A DNA stretch of 64,000 nucleotides from Pseudomonas sp. SJZ079. Lineage in GTDB: Bacteria > Pseudomonadota > Gammaproteobacteria > Pseudomonadales > Pseudomonadaceae. Numbering within the stretch: position 1 is the first letter of the stretch; each line of letters starts with the position of its first letter. The DNA lies in NCBI RefSeq assembly GCF_007993865.1, contig NZ_VIUH01000012.1, positions 52,414-116,413 on the forward strand, written 5' to 3'. Under the pieces are notes generated by a model. It worked only from the letters and a program-made list of their open reading frames with translations. It did not search any database and had not been told where the DNA came from. Below are positions 8,937 to 17,824 of this stretch, piece by piece. The position numbers and the translations under genes are program-made.

Positions 8937-8998
8937 TGTAGGAGCCAGGGTGTTGGCGTTGTCTGGAGACCTCGATCGCCAGCACGCTGGCTCCTACA
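8937..8998. repeat. REP-like inverted repeat
   Basis: TGTAGGAGCCAG (8937-8948) pairs perfectly with CTGGCTCCTACA (8987-8998), and the stem continues inward imperfectly (GTGTTGGCG against CGCCAGCAC). The motif GTAGGAGC is characteristic of dispersed Pseudomonas REP sequences. It lies between two genes of one leftward operon, so it may affect mRNA stability or partial termination. Confidence 0.7.
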
Positions 8999-9009
8999 GC
9001 TTCGGTTGG

Positions 9010-10173
9010 TTACAGCAGGCGGTCGAGCATGCCGTCTTGTTCCAGCAGGCGGCGAGCGATGATCACCCGCATGATTTCGTTGGTGCCTTCGAGAATCTGA
9101 TGCACGCGGCTGTCGCGTACCCAGCGCTCCAGTGGATAGTCGTTCAGGTAACCGTAGCCGCCATGCAGCTGCAGCGCCTCGTTGCACAGGTTGAAGCAGT
9201 GATCGGTGGCGAAGCGTTTGGCCATGGCGCAGTACAGGCTGGCTTCGCTGTGCCGCTGATCCAGCTTGTGCGCGGCCAGGCGCACCATCTGCCGGCTGGC
9301 GGTGAGGTCGGTGAGCATGTCGGCCAACTTGAACTGCAGGGCCTGGAACTCGCTCAGCGGCTTGCCGAACTGCTTGCGTTCCTCGACGTAGCGCAGCGAC
9401 TGTTCCAGCGCCGCCTGGGCCGCGCCCAGCGAACAACTGGCGATATTGATGCGCCCGCCGTCCAGGCCCTTCATCGCGTAGACGAAGCCCTGGCCCTCGG
9501 GGCCGATGCGGTTGCCAGCCGGGACGCGTACGCCCTCGAAGGTGATGGTGCGCGTCGGTTGCGCGCGCCAGCCCATCTTCAGCTCGTTGCGTCCGTACTT
9601 GACGCCCTCGGCATCGCCCGGCACCAGGAAGCAGGAGATACCCTTGGCGCCTTCCTGTCCGGTGCGTGCCATGACGATCAATACTTCGGTGCTGCCGGCT
9701 CCGGAGATAAAGCACTTGCTGCCGTCGATCACGTAGTCGCCGCCCTCGCGTCTGGCGCGGGTGCGCAGGTGGGCGGCGTCGGAGCCGGCGTCCGGTTCGG
9801 TCAGACAGTAGGAGGCGAGCAGCTCGCCACCGATCAGGCGCGGCAGCCACTGCGCCTTGAGGGCCGGGTCGGCGAAGCTGGCGAGCATCCAGCAGGCCAT
9901 GTTGTGAATGGTGATAAAGGCCGTGGTGGCCACGCAACCGGCCGCCAGCTGTTCGAAGATCAGCGCCGCCGACAGCCGTGACAGGCCCAGGCCGCCGTCT
10001 TCCTCGTCGATGTACAGGGCCAGGTAGCCCTGCTCGGCGGCCTGTTTGATCACCTTCACTGGAAAGTGGTGGTCGCGGTCCCAGTCGGCGGCATGCGGTG
10101 CCAGCTCGCGGCTGGCGAAGGCGCGGGCGCTGTCGACCAGCAGACGTTGCTCTTCGGTGAGGTCAAAATCCAT
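9010..10173 (-). CDS. Acyl-CoA dehydrogenase (isobutyryl-CoA dehydrogenase-like)
   Basis: A 387-residue FAD enzyme with the full acyl-CoA dehydrogenase layout. An N-terminal helical domain is followed by the FAD/substrate signature YCLTEPDAGSD at about residues 132-142, a middle beta domain and the C-terminal helical domain. The latter contains LQLHGGYGYLNDYPLERWVR and the catalytic-glutamate segment QILEGTNEIMRV near residue 368. It would convert isobutyryl-CoA to methacrylyl-CoA with electrons passing to ETF. The immediate neighbours (CoA-acylating semialdehyde dehydrogenase, enoyl-CoA hydratase, hydroxyisobutyryl-CoA hydrolase and hydroxyisobutyrate dehydrogenase) support a branched-chain substrate. 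A short-chain straight substrate is the main alternative. Confidence 0.88.
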   Translation of the reverse strand: MDFDLTEEQRLLVDSARAFASRELAPHAADWDRDHHFPVKVIKQAAEQGYLALYIDEEDGGLGLSRLSAALIFEQLAAGCVATTAFITIHNMACWMLASFADPALKAQWLPRLIGGELLASYCLTEPDAGSDAAHLRTRARREGGDYVIDGSKCFISGAGSTEVLIVMARTGQEGAKGISCFLVPGDAEGVKYGRNELKMGWRAQPTRTITFEGVRVPAGNRIGPEGQGFVYAMKGLDGGRINIASCSLGAAQAALEQSLRYVEERKQFGKPLSEFQALQFKLADMLTDLTASRQMVRLAAHKLDQRHSEASLYCAMAKRFATDHCFNLCNEALQLHGGYGYLNDYPLERWVRDSRVHQILEGTNEIMRVIIARRLLEQDGMLDRLL

Positions 10174-10244
10174 GACAAGTCCTTGCGAGATCGATAATCC
10201 CAGGTGAACGGACCAGGCCGACTCGTGATCGGCCTGGCGACGGC

Positions 10245-11738
10245 TTATTTCAACTGAATGGTCATGTTCGGTCCAGTCACCGGGCTGTCGTCGAACCAGC
10301 GGCTGGTGACCGTCTTGGTCTCGGTGTAGAAGCGTACGCCCTGTTTGCCATAGGCGTGCAGGTCACCGTAGAACGAGCCCTTCCAGCCGGTGAAGGAGAA
10401 GAACGGCAGCGGTACCGGCACCGGCACGTTGATGCCCACCTGACCGACTTCCACTGCATGCTGGTAATGCCGAGCGGCGCCGCCGGAGCGGGTGAAGATA
10501 CTGGTGCCGTTGCCGTAGGGGCTGGCGTTGACCAGCTCGATGGCCTGATCCAAATTGTCGGCCTCCATGCACACCAGTACCGGGCCGAAGATTTCCTCGC
10601 GGTACAGGCCCATTTTCGGGGTCACGCCGCGGAACAGGGTCGGGCCGAGCCAGTTGCCGTTGGGGTAGTCCGCGACCTTGCACTGCGAACCGTCCAGCAG
10701 GCACTCGGCGCCTTCGGCTTTGCCCTCGGCGATCAGGCGCAACACCCGTTGCTTGGCCTGCTGACTGATCAGCGGGCCGAAGGCGGCGTGGGCATCGTTC
10801 CAGTAGCCGGGACGCAGCTCGGCCATCTGTGCGCGCAGTTCGTCGATCCACTGTTTCGATTCGCCGACGAACACCGCCACGCTGATCGCCATGCAGCGCT
10901 GGCCGGCCGCACCGCAGCTGGCGCCGACCAGGTTGCTGAGCACCTGATCCTTGTTCGCGTCGGGCAGGATCACCATGTGGTTCTTCGCCCCGGCGAAGGC
11001 CTGCACGCGCTTCAGGTGGGCGGTGCCGGTGCGGTAGATGTGCTGGCCGACCGGTACCGAACCGACGAAGGAAATCGCGCGGATATCCGGATGGGTGAGC
11101 AGGCTGTCGACCACCTCGCGGCCGCCGTGCAGCACCTGCAGCACGCCTGGCGGTGCGCCGGCCTCGATGAACAGCTCGGCCAGGCGATTCGGCGTCATCG
11201 GGTCCTGTTCGGAGGGCTTGAGGATGAAGCTGTTGCCGGCGGCGATGGCCAGGGGAAACATCCACAAGGGAATCATCGCCGGGAAGTTGAACGGGGTGAT
11301 GCCGACGCACACGCCGAGCGGCTGAATCCAGCTGGCGGTGTCGATATCGCGGGCGACGTTCTCGGTCGTTTCGCCCATCATCAGGCTGGCAATATTCGCC
11401 GCCTGCTCGACCACCTCGATGCCGCGCCAGACATCGCCCTTGGCGTCGGCGAAGGTCTTGCCGGTTTCCTTGGCGAGCAATTCCGCCAGCTCGTCGTGGT
11501 GCTCCTTGAGCAGGTGCTGGTAGCGCAGCATCAGCCGCGCACGCTCCGGCACCGGTACTTCGCGCCAGCTGAGAAAGGCGGTTTTGGCACTGGCGATCGC
11601 CGCTTCGATTTCCTCGGCGGTGGCCTTCGGTGCCAGGGCCAACACCTCCTGGGTGGCCGGGTCGGTGACTTCGATGAACTCGCGGGCGCGGCTTTCGCGC
11701 CATTCACCATTGATCAACTGCGGGATTGCCTTGCTCAT
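10245..11738 (-). CDS. mmsA: CoA-acylating methylmalonate-semialdehyde dehydrogenase
   Basis: A 497-residue aldehyde dehydrogenase of the MmsA class, length as expected. Visible are the cofactor region [35 protein letters not shown] with the catalytic cysteine in [11 protein letters not shown], and the C-terminal [20 protein letters not shown] characteristic of methylmalonate-semialdehyde dehydrogenases. It would oxidise (methyl)malonate semialdehyde to propionyl-CoA or acetyl-CoA, the last valine step. It is the first gene of the leftward cluster and is divergent from an AraC-family regulator. P. aeruginosa carries another mmsAB pair elsewhere, so this may be a paralogue with a different physiological substrate. 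Confidence 0.9.
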   Translation of the reverse strand: MSKAIPQLINGEWRESRAREFIEVTDPATQEVLALAPKATAEEIEAAIASAKTAFLSWREVPVPERARLMLRYQHLLKEHHDELAELLAKETGKTFADAKGDVWRGIEVVEQAANIASLMMGETTENVARDIDTASWIQPLGVCVGITPFNFPAMIPLWMFPLAIAAGNSFILKPSEQDPMTPNRLAELFIEAGAPPGVLQVLHGGREVVDSLLTHPDIRAISFVGSVPVGQHIYRTGTAHLKRVQAFAGAKNHMVILPDANKDQVLSNLVGASCGAAGQRCMAISVAVFVGESKQWIDELRAQMAELRPGYWNDAHAAFGPLISQQAKQRVLRLIAEGKAEGAECLLDGSQCKVADYPNGNWLGPTLFRGVTPKMGLYREEIFGPVLVCMEADNLDQAIELVNASPYGNGTSIFTRSGGAARHYQHAVEVGQVGINVPVPVPLPFFSFTGWKGSFYGDLHAYGKQGVRFYTETKTVTSRWFDDSPVTGPNMTIQLK

Positions 11739-11772
11739 CGCGTTCTCCAGTGGGCTCGGGGTGGGCCGGATC

Positions 11773-11780
11773 TTGTTGTT
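11773..11780 (-). promoter_or_regulatory. CA-rich Hfq/Crc-type motif upstream of the mmsA-like gene
   Basis: On the coding strand of the mmsA-like gene the leader contains AACAACAA, matching the AAnAAnAA pattern bound by Hfq with Crc. It lies about 35 bases before the start codon, farther from the ribosome-binding site than is usual for a repressive site, so its effect is doubtful. Confidence 0.3.
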
Positions 11781-11810
11781 TTAGTGTTATAGCCGCGGGC
11801 GGGGCACTTG

Positions 11811-11848
11811 TGGATTGACGATCTTGGTCAGTGGATGGACTATCTTGG
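11811..11848. promoter_or_regulatory. Two-turn direct repeat, likely operator of the AraC-family regulator
   Basis: TGGATTGACGATCTTGG (11811-11827) and TGGATGGACTATCTTGG (11832-11848) agree at 15 of 17 positions and are 21 bases apart start to start, two helical turns. Tandem direct repeats in phase are the usual binding arrangement for AraC-family activators. The site lies between the regulator (start 11928) and the mmsA-like gene (start 11738). Confidence 0.7.
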
Positions 11849-11927
11849 GATTGAATGGCTGCCAGGATGCAATTGCTGGCCACTTTTCGGATGGTCTCCG
11901 GGCTACCAGGAAGAACCAGGAGGATCA

Positions 11928-12809
11928 ATGAGTACGCGGGTCGAAACGTCCAACTGGCCGTTGCCGGCCAATGGTCTGCGCTTCATCACCCCGCCGCGCC
12001 TGCGTCGCACGCTGGCACGCCATCCGCTGACTGCCGGCTGCTATCCGCTGGCCTTGGGTTTTTACCCGGATGCCTTGGGCCATCGCATGAGTCGCCCGGC
12101 ACCGGACGATAACCTGTTGATCTATTGCCGCGCGGGACAGGGTTGGCTGGAGACCGAAGATGGACGATTAGCTATCGGCGGCGGCGACTTGCTGCTGCTG
12201 CCAAAAGGGCTGGCGCACGCCTACGGCGCGGACCCTGACAAACCCTGGACCCTGTATTGGGTGCACTTCGATGGCGAGTTGGTGGCGGATTTTCTGCGCC
12301 CGTTGGGTAAGGGGCCGCTGTGGCGAATCGGCGTGCAGCCGCGCCTGCTGGCCGAGTTCGATGCGTTGCTGAATTTGCGCAAGCAGGGCTTGAGCCTGCC
12401 GCACTTCATCTACGCTGCCCACCAGCTGCAGGCATTGCTGGCTTCACTGGCGGTGCTGCCGGCACGGGCCAAGCTGAAGTCCGGGCGAGTGCTCGATGTC
12501 GATGCGGTGCAGGCGGTGATGCGCAGCCACCTGCACGACTCGCTCAACCTCGACGCGCTGGCCGCGCAGTTCAAGCTGTCGCGCTTTCACTTCGCCAAGA
12601 CCTACCGCGCCCTCACCGGGCACGCGCCGATCCAGGATTTCATTCAACTGAAGATGGCCCATGCCTGCCGCCTGCTCGACGAGGGCGAACAGGGTATTCG
12701 CGAGGTGGCCGAGCAGCTGGGTTACGAGGACGTGTATTACTTCTCGCGCCTGTTTCGCAAGGTAGTGGGCATGGCGCCCAGCCATTATCGGGCGCTGCAC
12801 CAGGGCTGA
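11928..12809 (+). CDS. AraC-family transcriptional regulator (MmsR-like)
   Basis: A 293-residue regulator. The N-terminal AraC-type cupin sensing domain covers about residues 40-140 (LIYCRAGQGWLETEDGRLAI, LLLPKGLAHAYGAD, WTLYWVHFDG). The C-terminal pair of helix-turn-helix motifs (LNLDALAAQFKLSRFHFAKT and IREVAEQLGYEDVYYFSRLF) covers about 195-290. The start at 11928 follows AGGAGGATCA; an in-frame extension to 11808 would run into the operator and lacks homology. Divergent from the mmsA-like gene, it probably activates the leftward cluster in response to a valine intermediate such as 3-hydroxyisobutyrate. The inducer is inferred only from the P. aeruginosa MmsR precedent. Confidence 0.85.
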   Translation: MSTRVETSNWPLPANGLRFITPPRLRRTLARHPLTAGCYPLALGFYPDALGHRMSRPAPDDNLLIYCRAGQGWLETEDGRLAIGGGDLLLLPKGLAHAYGADPDKPWTLYWVHFDGELVADFLRPLGKGPLWRIGVQPRLLAEFDALLNLRKQGLSLPHFIYAAHQLQALLASLAVLPARAKLKSGRVLDVDAVQAVMRSHLHDSLNLDALAAQFKLSRFHFAKTYRALTGHAPIQDFIQLKMAHACRLLDEGEQGIREVAEQLGYEDVYYFSRLFRKVVGMAPSHYRALHQG

Positions 12810-12891
12810 GGCAGGCCCCCGGTTGGCGTCTTGACTTGCGTGCGGGCCTTGTCTAGCGTGCCGTCTTCGTTCGCCCGCGTAGGAATCAGGC

Positions 12892-13584
12892 ATGACCGCC
12901 GCAGACAAGATCAAGCTCGAAGCCGGCTGGAAACACGCCCTGCGCGAGGAGTTCGACAAGCCCTATATGCAGGAGTTGAGCGAGTTTCTGCGTCAGGAGA
13001 AAGCCGCCGGCAAGGAGATCTACCCGCCGGGTGCGCTGATCTTCAATGCCCTGGATTCCACCCCGCTGGACCGGGTCAAGGTGGTGATCATCGGCCAGGA
13101 CCCCTACCACGGTCCGGGTCAGGCCCATGGCCTGTGCTTCTCGGTGCAGCCCGGGGAAGCCACGCCGCCGTCCTTGTTGAACATCTACAAGGAGCTCAAG
13201 CGCGACCTGAATATCGACATCGCCGCGCACGGTTGCCTGCAGCATTGGGCCGAGCAAGGCGTGCTGCTGCTCAACACCTCGCTGACGGTCGAGCGCGGCA
13301 ATGCCGGCGCGCATGCCGGCAAAGGCTGGCAGCACTTCACCGACCGGGTGATCGAAGTGGTCAGCGAGCAGCGCCCGCACCTGGTGTTCTTGCTGTGGGG
13401 CAAGCATGCGCAGAGCAAGGAGCGCCTGATCGATCCGACCAAACACCTGATCCTACGCTCGCCGCACCCATCGCCGTTGTCGGCCCACCGTGGCTTTATC
13501 GGCAACGGTCACTTCAGTCGAGCCAACAAGTTCCTCGAGCAGCACCGCCTGACCCCGATCGACTGGCGCCTGCCGGAGCTGTAG
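12892..13584 (+). CDS. ung: Uracil-DNA glycosylase
   Basis: A 230-residue family 1 UDG that removes uracil from DNA at the start of base-excision repair. The water-activating motif [14 protein letters not shown] is at about residues 64-77, the uracil-binding LLLNTSLTV at about 124-132, and the minor-groove loop [10 protein letters not shown] at about 189-198. Length and motifs are standard. It stands alone, preceded by the AraC regulator and facing an AbrB-family gene across a terminator. Confidence 0.95.
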   Translation: MTAADKIKLEAGWKHALREEFDKPYMQELSEFLRQEKAAGKEIYPPGALIFNALDSTPLDRVKVVIIGQDPYHGPGQAHGLCFSVQPGEATPPSLLNIYKELKRDLNIDIAAHGCLQHWAEQGVLLLNTSLTVERGNAGAHAGKGWQHFTDRVIEVVSEQRPHLVFLLWGKHAQSKERLIDPTKHLILRSPHPSPLSAHRGFIGNGHFSRANKFLEQHRLTPIDWRLPEL

Positions 13585-13637
13585 CGCACAGCGCTGCGTT
13601 GGGCGCAGGTGGACGCGTCCCATGCCGGTCAAGAAAG

Positions 13638-13656
13638 AGCCCGCATAATGCGGGCT
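13638..13656. terminator. Hairpin between ung and the abrB-like gene
   Basis: AGCCCGC-ATAAT-GCGGGCT, a 7-base stem, lies between convergent genes with an A-rich run (AAGAAAG) just before it, which reads as T-rich on the reverse strand. It therefore suits termination of the leftward tct-abrB operon at least. Confidence 0.6.
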
Positions 13657-13683
13657 AAACCTGGTCGTAATAGGGGCAAGACG

Positions 13684-14718
13684 TCAGTGGCGCTGCCAGA
13701 AGCGGAACAGCGGTTCGGCGAGGAACATCACCAGAAACAGCCGCAGCACCTGCAGGGCGGTGACCAGCGTCACCGACAGCTGCAGGGCGGCGGCGGTCAG
13801 GCACAGTTCGGTGATGCCGCCGGGCATCATGCCGAGCATCAAGGAGGTTCCGTCCTGTCTGGCCAGCCAGCTGAGCCCTTGCGCCAGCAACGCGGCGCTG
13901 AGCATGGCGAGCAGGGTGAACAGCAGGATGCGTGCGAGAAAGCCCGGTGCGCTGCGAAAGAAGGCGCGGTCGAAGTGGCAGCCCAGGGCGCAGCCGATCA
14001 ACCACTGGCCGACTTGGCCAAGGCCTGGCGGCAGGCCCAGGTGCAGGTCGAACGTGACGCTGGCGGCGGCGCAGACGGTCAAGGGGCCGAGCATCCAAGG
14101 GTTGGGCTGGCGCAGTTTTTTCCACAGCAGTGCCAGCAATGCGCCCGCAGGCAGCAGGAGGGCCAGCCAATACCAGTCGACCGGGGCGGGGGCGGGCGCC
14201 TGGATCGGCGGCAGGCTCCAGGTGAACAGCGCCGGTATCAACAGCACCACCAGCAACAGGCGCAGGCTGTGGGCGGCGGCGACCCGGGCGATCTGCGCAT
14301 CGTGGCGTTGCGCCAGGTTGACCATCTCGCTGGCACCGCCGGGCATGCTGGCGAAAAACGCCGTGGCGCGGTCGACCCCGGCCCGCCGCAGCAGGGCAAT
14401 GCCGATCAGGCTGAGCAGCAAGGTGCCGAGCGCGCCAGCGAGAATTACCGGGAAATGACTGAGTACTTGCGCCATCACCTCTCCGGTGAAGTGCAGGCCG
14501 ATGCCGCTGGCCACCAGCCATTGACCGGTCTGCCGGCCACCGGGCAGCTCAGTGACCAGCCAGCCGCTGCAGCGGGCGGCGATCACCGCCAGCAGCGAGC
14601 CGATGATCCACGGCAGCGGCCAGCCGATCAGGCTGGCCAGGTAGCCCCCGACCAGGCCAATCAGGGGCGTGAGCCACCAGCTACGCCAGTGGCTCAGCGC
14701 CGCGGGCAGTTTAGGCAT
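13684..14718 (-). CDS. AbrB-family membrane protein (putative ammonia-monooxygenase-like transporter)
   Basis: A 344-residue polytopic protein with two similar halves, each starting with a Trp/Pro-Gly helix signature (PWIIGSLLAVIAAR; PWMLGPLTVCAAAS) and each carrying a MPGG motif (SMPGGASEMV; MMPGGITELC). This is the AbrB/COG3180 duplication. About ten transmembrane helices are visible. The chosen start ATG at 14718 overlaps the tctA stop by 8 bases, so the two are translationally coupled. The tripartite tricarboxylate operon context implies a transport or export role for the same compounds. The molecular function of the family is unknown, and it is unrelated to the Bacillus AbrB DNA-binding protein. 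Confidence 0.8.
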   Translation of the reverse strand: MPKLPAALSHWRSWWLTPLIGLVGGYLASLIGWPLPWIIGSLLAVIAARCSGWLVTELPGGRQTGQWLVASGIGLHFTGEVMAQVLSHFPVILAGALGTLLLSLIGIALLRRAGVDRATAFFASMPGGASEMVNLAQRHDAQIARVAAAHSLRLLLVVLLIPALFTWSLPPIQAPAPAPVDWYWLALLLPAGALLALLWKKLRQPNPWMLGPLTVCAAASVTFDLHLGLPPGLGQVGQWLIGCALGCHFDRAFFRSAPGFLARILLFTLLAMLSAALLAQGLSWLARQDGTSLMLGMMPGGITELCLTAAALQLSVTLVTALQVLRLFLVMFLAEPLFRFWQRH

Positions 14719-16219
14719 GGGCCAGACGGGCCTTGTTGCGCGCACGCCACCAGCGCAGGCCGGGCAGGGCCAGCATCAATGCCGCCAACCCCCACAGGCA
14801 CAGGCTGATCGGGCTGTGCCAGAGGATACCCAGCTCGCCACCGGAGATCGACAGGGCGCGGCGCAGGTTGTCTTCCATCAGCTCGCCGAGGACGAAACCG
14901 AGGATCACCGCCGACAGCGGGAAGTCCAGTTTGCGCAGGATATAGCCGAACACACCAAGGCCGACCATCAGTACCAGGTCGAAAGTGGTGCTGTGCACCG
15001 CGTAGACGCCAACCATGCTGATCACGCTGATCGCCGGCACCAAGATCCAGTTGGGCACGCTGAGCATGCGCGAGAACAGGCCGACCAGCGGGATGTTCAT
15101 CACCAGCAGGATCACGTTGCCGATGAACAGGGAGGCGATCAGGCCCCAGACCACATCCGGCTGCTGTTCGAACAGCAGTGGGCCGGGGGTGATGTTGTAC
15201 AGCGACAACGCACCGATCATCACCGCGGTGGTGCCGGAACCGGGTACGCCGAGGGTCAGCATGGGAATCAGCGAGCCGCAGGCCGAGGCGTTGTTGGCCG
15301 CTTCCGGGGCGGCCAGGCCGCGCAGGTCGCCTTCGCCGAACTTGCCCCCGCTGCCGGCCAAACGCTTCTCGGTCATGTAGGTCATGGCGCTGGCGATGGT
15401 CGCGCCGGCACCTGGCAGGGTGCCGATGACGAAGCCGGCCAGCGAGCTGCGGACCATGGTCCAGAAGGTGGCGCAGAATTCCTTGAAGTTGAACAGCAGG
15501 CGGCCGCTGGCTTTCACCGCCTTCTGGCCGCTGTGGGTGTTTTCCAGCATGACCAGGATTTCACTGACGCTGAAGAAGCCGATCACCACGATGATGAACT
15601 GGATGCCGTCGGACAGGCTGACGCTGCCGAAGGTAAAGCGGTAGACGCCGGTGGTGGAGTCGACGCCGACGGTCGCCAGGGCCAGGCCGATCAGGGCGGC
15701 CATCAGGGTCTTCACCGGCTTGTCGCCGACCATGCCGCCGAGGCAGGCGATGGCGAAGATCATCAGCACGAAGTATTCCGCCGGGCCGAAGGCCACCGCC
15801 CACTTGGCCAGCAAGGGGGCGAACAGCACCACGCCGCAGGTGGCGATGATGCTGCCGGTAAAGGAGCTGACTGCCGACAGCGACAGGGCGATACCGGCCT
15901 TGCCCTGACGCGCCAGCGGGTAGCCGTCGAGGGTGGTCATCACCGCCGCGGCGTCGCCCGGTACGTTGAGCAGGATGGCGGAAATCCGGCCGCCATACTC
16001 GCAACCCAGGTACACCGCGGCCAGCAGGATCAGTGCGGTTTCCGGCGGTAAACCGAAGGCGAAGGCCAGCGGTAGCAGCAAGGCCACGCCGTTGATCGGG
16101 CCGAGGCCCGGCAACAGGCCGACTATGGTGCCGACGAAGGCGCCGAACAGCGCCACCAGCAGGTTGTTCGGGCGGGTGGCGACATCGAAGCCTTGCAGCA
16201 AAAAATGTAGGGTTTCCAT
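14711..16219 (-). CDS. tctA: Tripartite tricarboxylate transporter, large membrane subunit TctA
   Basis: A 502-residue permease with about 12 helices. Family motifs are seen in both inverted halves: GLLPGLGPINGVALLLP near the N-terminus and GTLPGAGATIASAMTYMTEKR in the middle, plus YGGRISAILLNVPGDAAAVMT and LTLGVPGSGTTAVMIGAL. It imports citrate-like tricarboxylates using an ion gradient, with TctB and the periplasmic TctC. The start METLHF at 16219 is preferred; it lies right after the tctB stop with only one base between them. Confidence 0.92.
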   Translation of the reverse strand: METLHFLLQGFDVATRPNNLLVALFGAFVGTIVGLLPGLGPINGVALLLPLAFAFGLPPETALILLAAVYLGCEYGGRISAILLNVPGDAAAVMTTLDGYPLARQGKAGIALSLSAVSSFTGSIIATCGVVLFAPLLAKWAVAFGPAEYFVLMIFAIACLGGMVGDKPVKTLMAALIGLALATVGVDSTTGVYRFTFGSVSLSDGIQFIIVVIGFFSVSEILVMLENTHSGQKAVKASGRLLFNFKEFCATFWTMVRSSLAGFVIGTLPGAGATIASAMTYMTEKRLAGSGGKFGEGDLRGLAAPEAANNASACGSLIPMLTLGVPGSGTTAVMIGALSLYNITPGPLLFEQQPDVVWGLIASLFIGNVILLVMNIPLVGLFSRMLSVPNWILVPAISVISMVGVYAVHSTTFDLVLMVGLGVFGYILRKLDFPLSAVILGFVLGELMEDNLRRALSISGGELGILWHSPISLCLWGLAALMLALPGLRWWRARNKARLAHA

Positions 16220-16220
16220 C

Positions 16221-16664
16221 TCAGCGCTCCACAAACGCGTTGAACAGGCCGAGCGGCAGCGGCACGTCCAGGACTAAATCGAACAGGCCAAACAGCAGGC
16301 AGCCCATCAGCACGCCACTGACGGCGCAGGGCAGCAGGCGACCGGTGAACAGCAGGCCCATGGCGAAGGTGGCCAGGGCGGTGCTGAGGACGAAGCCCAG
16401 GGGCTCGAACAACAGGGCATAGGCCAGCAGCGTCAGTACGCACAACAGCGCGCGTTTGACGCTGGGCAGGTGCAGCTGTTGTTGCAGCACACCTGGCTTG
16501 ATCAGCAGCCACAGTGAGCCTGCGCTCATCAGCCCGAGCAACAGCAAGGGGTAGGCGCGTGGGCCGACTGGGTCGTAGGCGAAGGGCGCCTGGAAGCCCC
16601 AGGCACGGACGGCGAGCCCGGCGCAGAACAGCAGCCAGATCGCGGAAAACAGGCGGACGTACAT
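16221..16664 (-). CDS. tctB: Tripartite tricarboxylate transporter, small membrane subunit TctB
   Basis: A 147-residue protein with four predicted helices. The first (LFSAIWLLFCAGLAVRAW) is followed by the TctB-type YDPVGPRAYPLLLLGLM segment. Its role is to assist TctA in the inner membrane. It lies between tctC and tctA in the same leftward operon, separated from tctC by a 153-base spacer holding a structured element. Confidence 0.88.
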   Translation of the reverse strand: MYVRLFSAIWLLFCAGLAVRAWGFQAPFAYDPVGPRAYPLLLLGLMSAGSLWLLIKPGVLQQQLHLPSVKRALLCVLTLLAYALLFEPLGFVLSTALATFAMGLLFTGRLLPCAVSGVLMGCLLFGLFDLVLDVPLPLGLFNAFVER

Positions 16665-16817
16665 AAACGGGGTACCTCGACGAGGTCAGGAGATTCGAGC
16701 AAGCGTAGCGAGCGACGGCAAGGCGAGGCGGCAAGCGGCGAGAAAGCGCAGTTTACGTCTGTAAATGAGCATTTCGAGCCGCTTGCCAACCCAGCATTAT
16801 CGAGCGCAGTAGCTTCC
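16665..16817. repeat. Structured GC-rich spacer between tctC and tctB
   Basis: The spacer carries several short self-complementary blocks, including TTTAC-GTCT-GTAAA (about 16752-16765) and GCGGCAAGCGGCG facing CGAGCCGCTTGCC. The composition and phrasing resemble dispersed intergenic repeats of Pseudomonas. It sits between the binding-protein gene and the membrane subunits, where a stable RNA structure could favour higher TctC yield. No protein is encoded. Confidence 0.45.
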
Positions 16818-17795
16818 TTACTGGACCAGGCCGAATTCGCCTGCCAATGCCTTGTACTCTTCGACTTGCTTGAAGACGAAGGTCTTCAGCTCGTCGCCGG
16901 TCATCGACAGCGGCTGGAGGTCACGCTGCTCGCGCAGTTTGGCGAAGTCCTCGCGGTCCAACATGCTGTCGAACTGCTGCTTCCACCAGTCGTACTGCTC
17001 GTCGCTGACCTTCGGGCCGACGTAGAAACCACGGATCACCGGCCAGCTGATCGGGTAGCCCTGTTCCTTGGCGGTGGGGATGTCGGCCAGCTTGCCCGGC
17101 AGACGTTCGTCGGCAAGCACCGCGAGGATGCGTACCTTCTTGGCTTCCAGTTGCGGAGTGACTTCGCCCAGGCCGCTGCTGGTCACCTGCACATGGCCGC
17201 CGAGCATGGCGGTGAGGGTCTCGCCGCCGCCTTCGAAGGCCACGTAGCGCAGGTTCTTCGGATCGATGCCGGCGGCGCGGGCGATCAGTGCGGTCTGCAT
17301 CCAGTCCTGGCCGCCGATGGTCGCGCCGGCGCCGAAGACGATGCTGGTCGGGTCCTTCTTCAGTGCCTGCACCAGGTCGTCGAGGCTCTGGTAAGGCGAA
17401 TCGGCGCGCACGGTGATGGCGCCGTAGTCGGTGCCGACCGCGGCCAGCCAGCGCACGGCGTTCTCGTCATAACGGCCGAACTTGCCCTGGGCCAGGTTGA
17501 GCAAGGATCCGCTGGAGAAGGCGACTATGGTGCCCGGGTCGTCTGCGCGCTGCGCCACTACCGCGTTGTAGGCCACCGCGCCGACACCGCCAGGCATATA
17601 GGTGACACGCATCGGCGCCTTGAGCAGGCCGCTGTCTTTCAGACCGCTCTGGGCCAGTTTGCAGGTCAGGTCGAAGCCGCCGCCGGGCTTGGCCGGGGCG
17701 ATGCATTCCGGGCGCTTCGGTTCGCCGGCCAGCAGTTGGCCGGCGAAGGCCAGGCAGGCGGTGGCCAGGGCGAGGCGGGTAAAGGCAGTTTTCAT
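16818..17795 (-). CDS. tctC: Tricarboxylate-binding periplasmic protein TctC
   Basis: A 325-residue extracytoplasmic solute receptor (Bug/TctC family) with a signal peptide ending near AGQLLAGEP. Family landmarks are APAKPGGGFDLTCK at the ligand-binding entry, YMPGGVGAVAYN and VFGAGATIGGQDW, the loops that grip carboxylates. It captures citrate, isocitrate or cis-aconitate and hands it to TctAB. It is the first gene of the tctCBA-abrB unit, just downstream of the OprD-family porin on the same strand. A CA-rich AATAACAA motif overlaps the region next to its ribosome-binding site, suggesting catabolite repression. Confidence 0.92.
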   Translation of the reverse strand: MKTAFTRLALATACLAFAGQLLAGEPKRPECIAPAKPGGGFDLTCKLAQSGLKDSGLLKAPMRVTYMPGGVGAVAYNAVVAQRADDPGTIVAFSSGSLLNLAQGKFGRYDENAVRWLAAVGTDYGAITVRADSPYQSLDDLVQALKKDPTSIVFGAGATIGGQDWMQTALIARAAGIDPKNLRYVAFEGGGETLTAMLGGHVQVTSSGLGEVTPQLEAKKVRILAVLADERLPGKLADIPTAKEQGYPISWPVIRGFYVGPKVSDEQYDWWKQQFDSMLDREDFAKLREQRDLQPLSMTGDELKTFVFKQVEEYKALAGEFGLVQ

Positions 17796-17811
17796 GATGG
17801 ATTCCTCTCGA

Positions 17812-17819
17812 TTGTTATT
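17812..17819 (-). promoter_or_regulatory. CA-rich Hfq/Crc-type motif before tctC
   Basis: On the coding strand AATAACAA (AAnAAnAA) lies immediately before the GAGAGGAA ribosome-binding site of tctC. This is where Hfq/Crc binding blocks translation in known Pseudomonas targets. Confidence 0.5.
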
Positions 17820-17824
17820 TTGGA

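Noticed and set aside
13609..14808. Long plus-strand open frame (399 codons) opposite the abrB-like gene
   Set aside because: It is rich in Gln, Ala, Gly and His as expected for the antisense of a GC-rich gene, has no recognisable domain, and the reverse strand holds a family member with clear motifs.
14669..16051. Plus-strand open frame of 460 codons opposite tctA
   Set aside because: Low-complexity His/Gln/Asp-rich translation, typical antisense shadow; tctA on the other strand is unmistakable.
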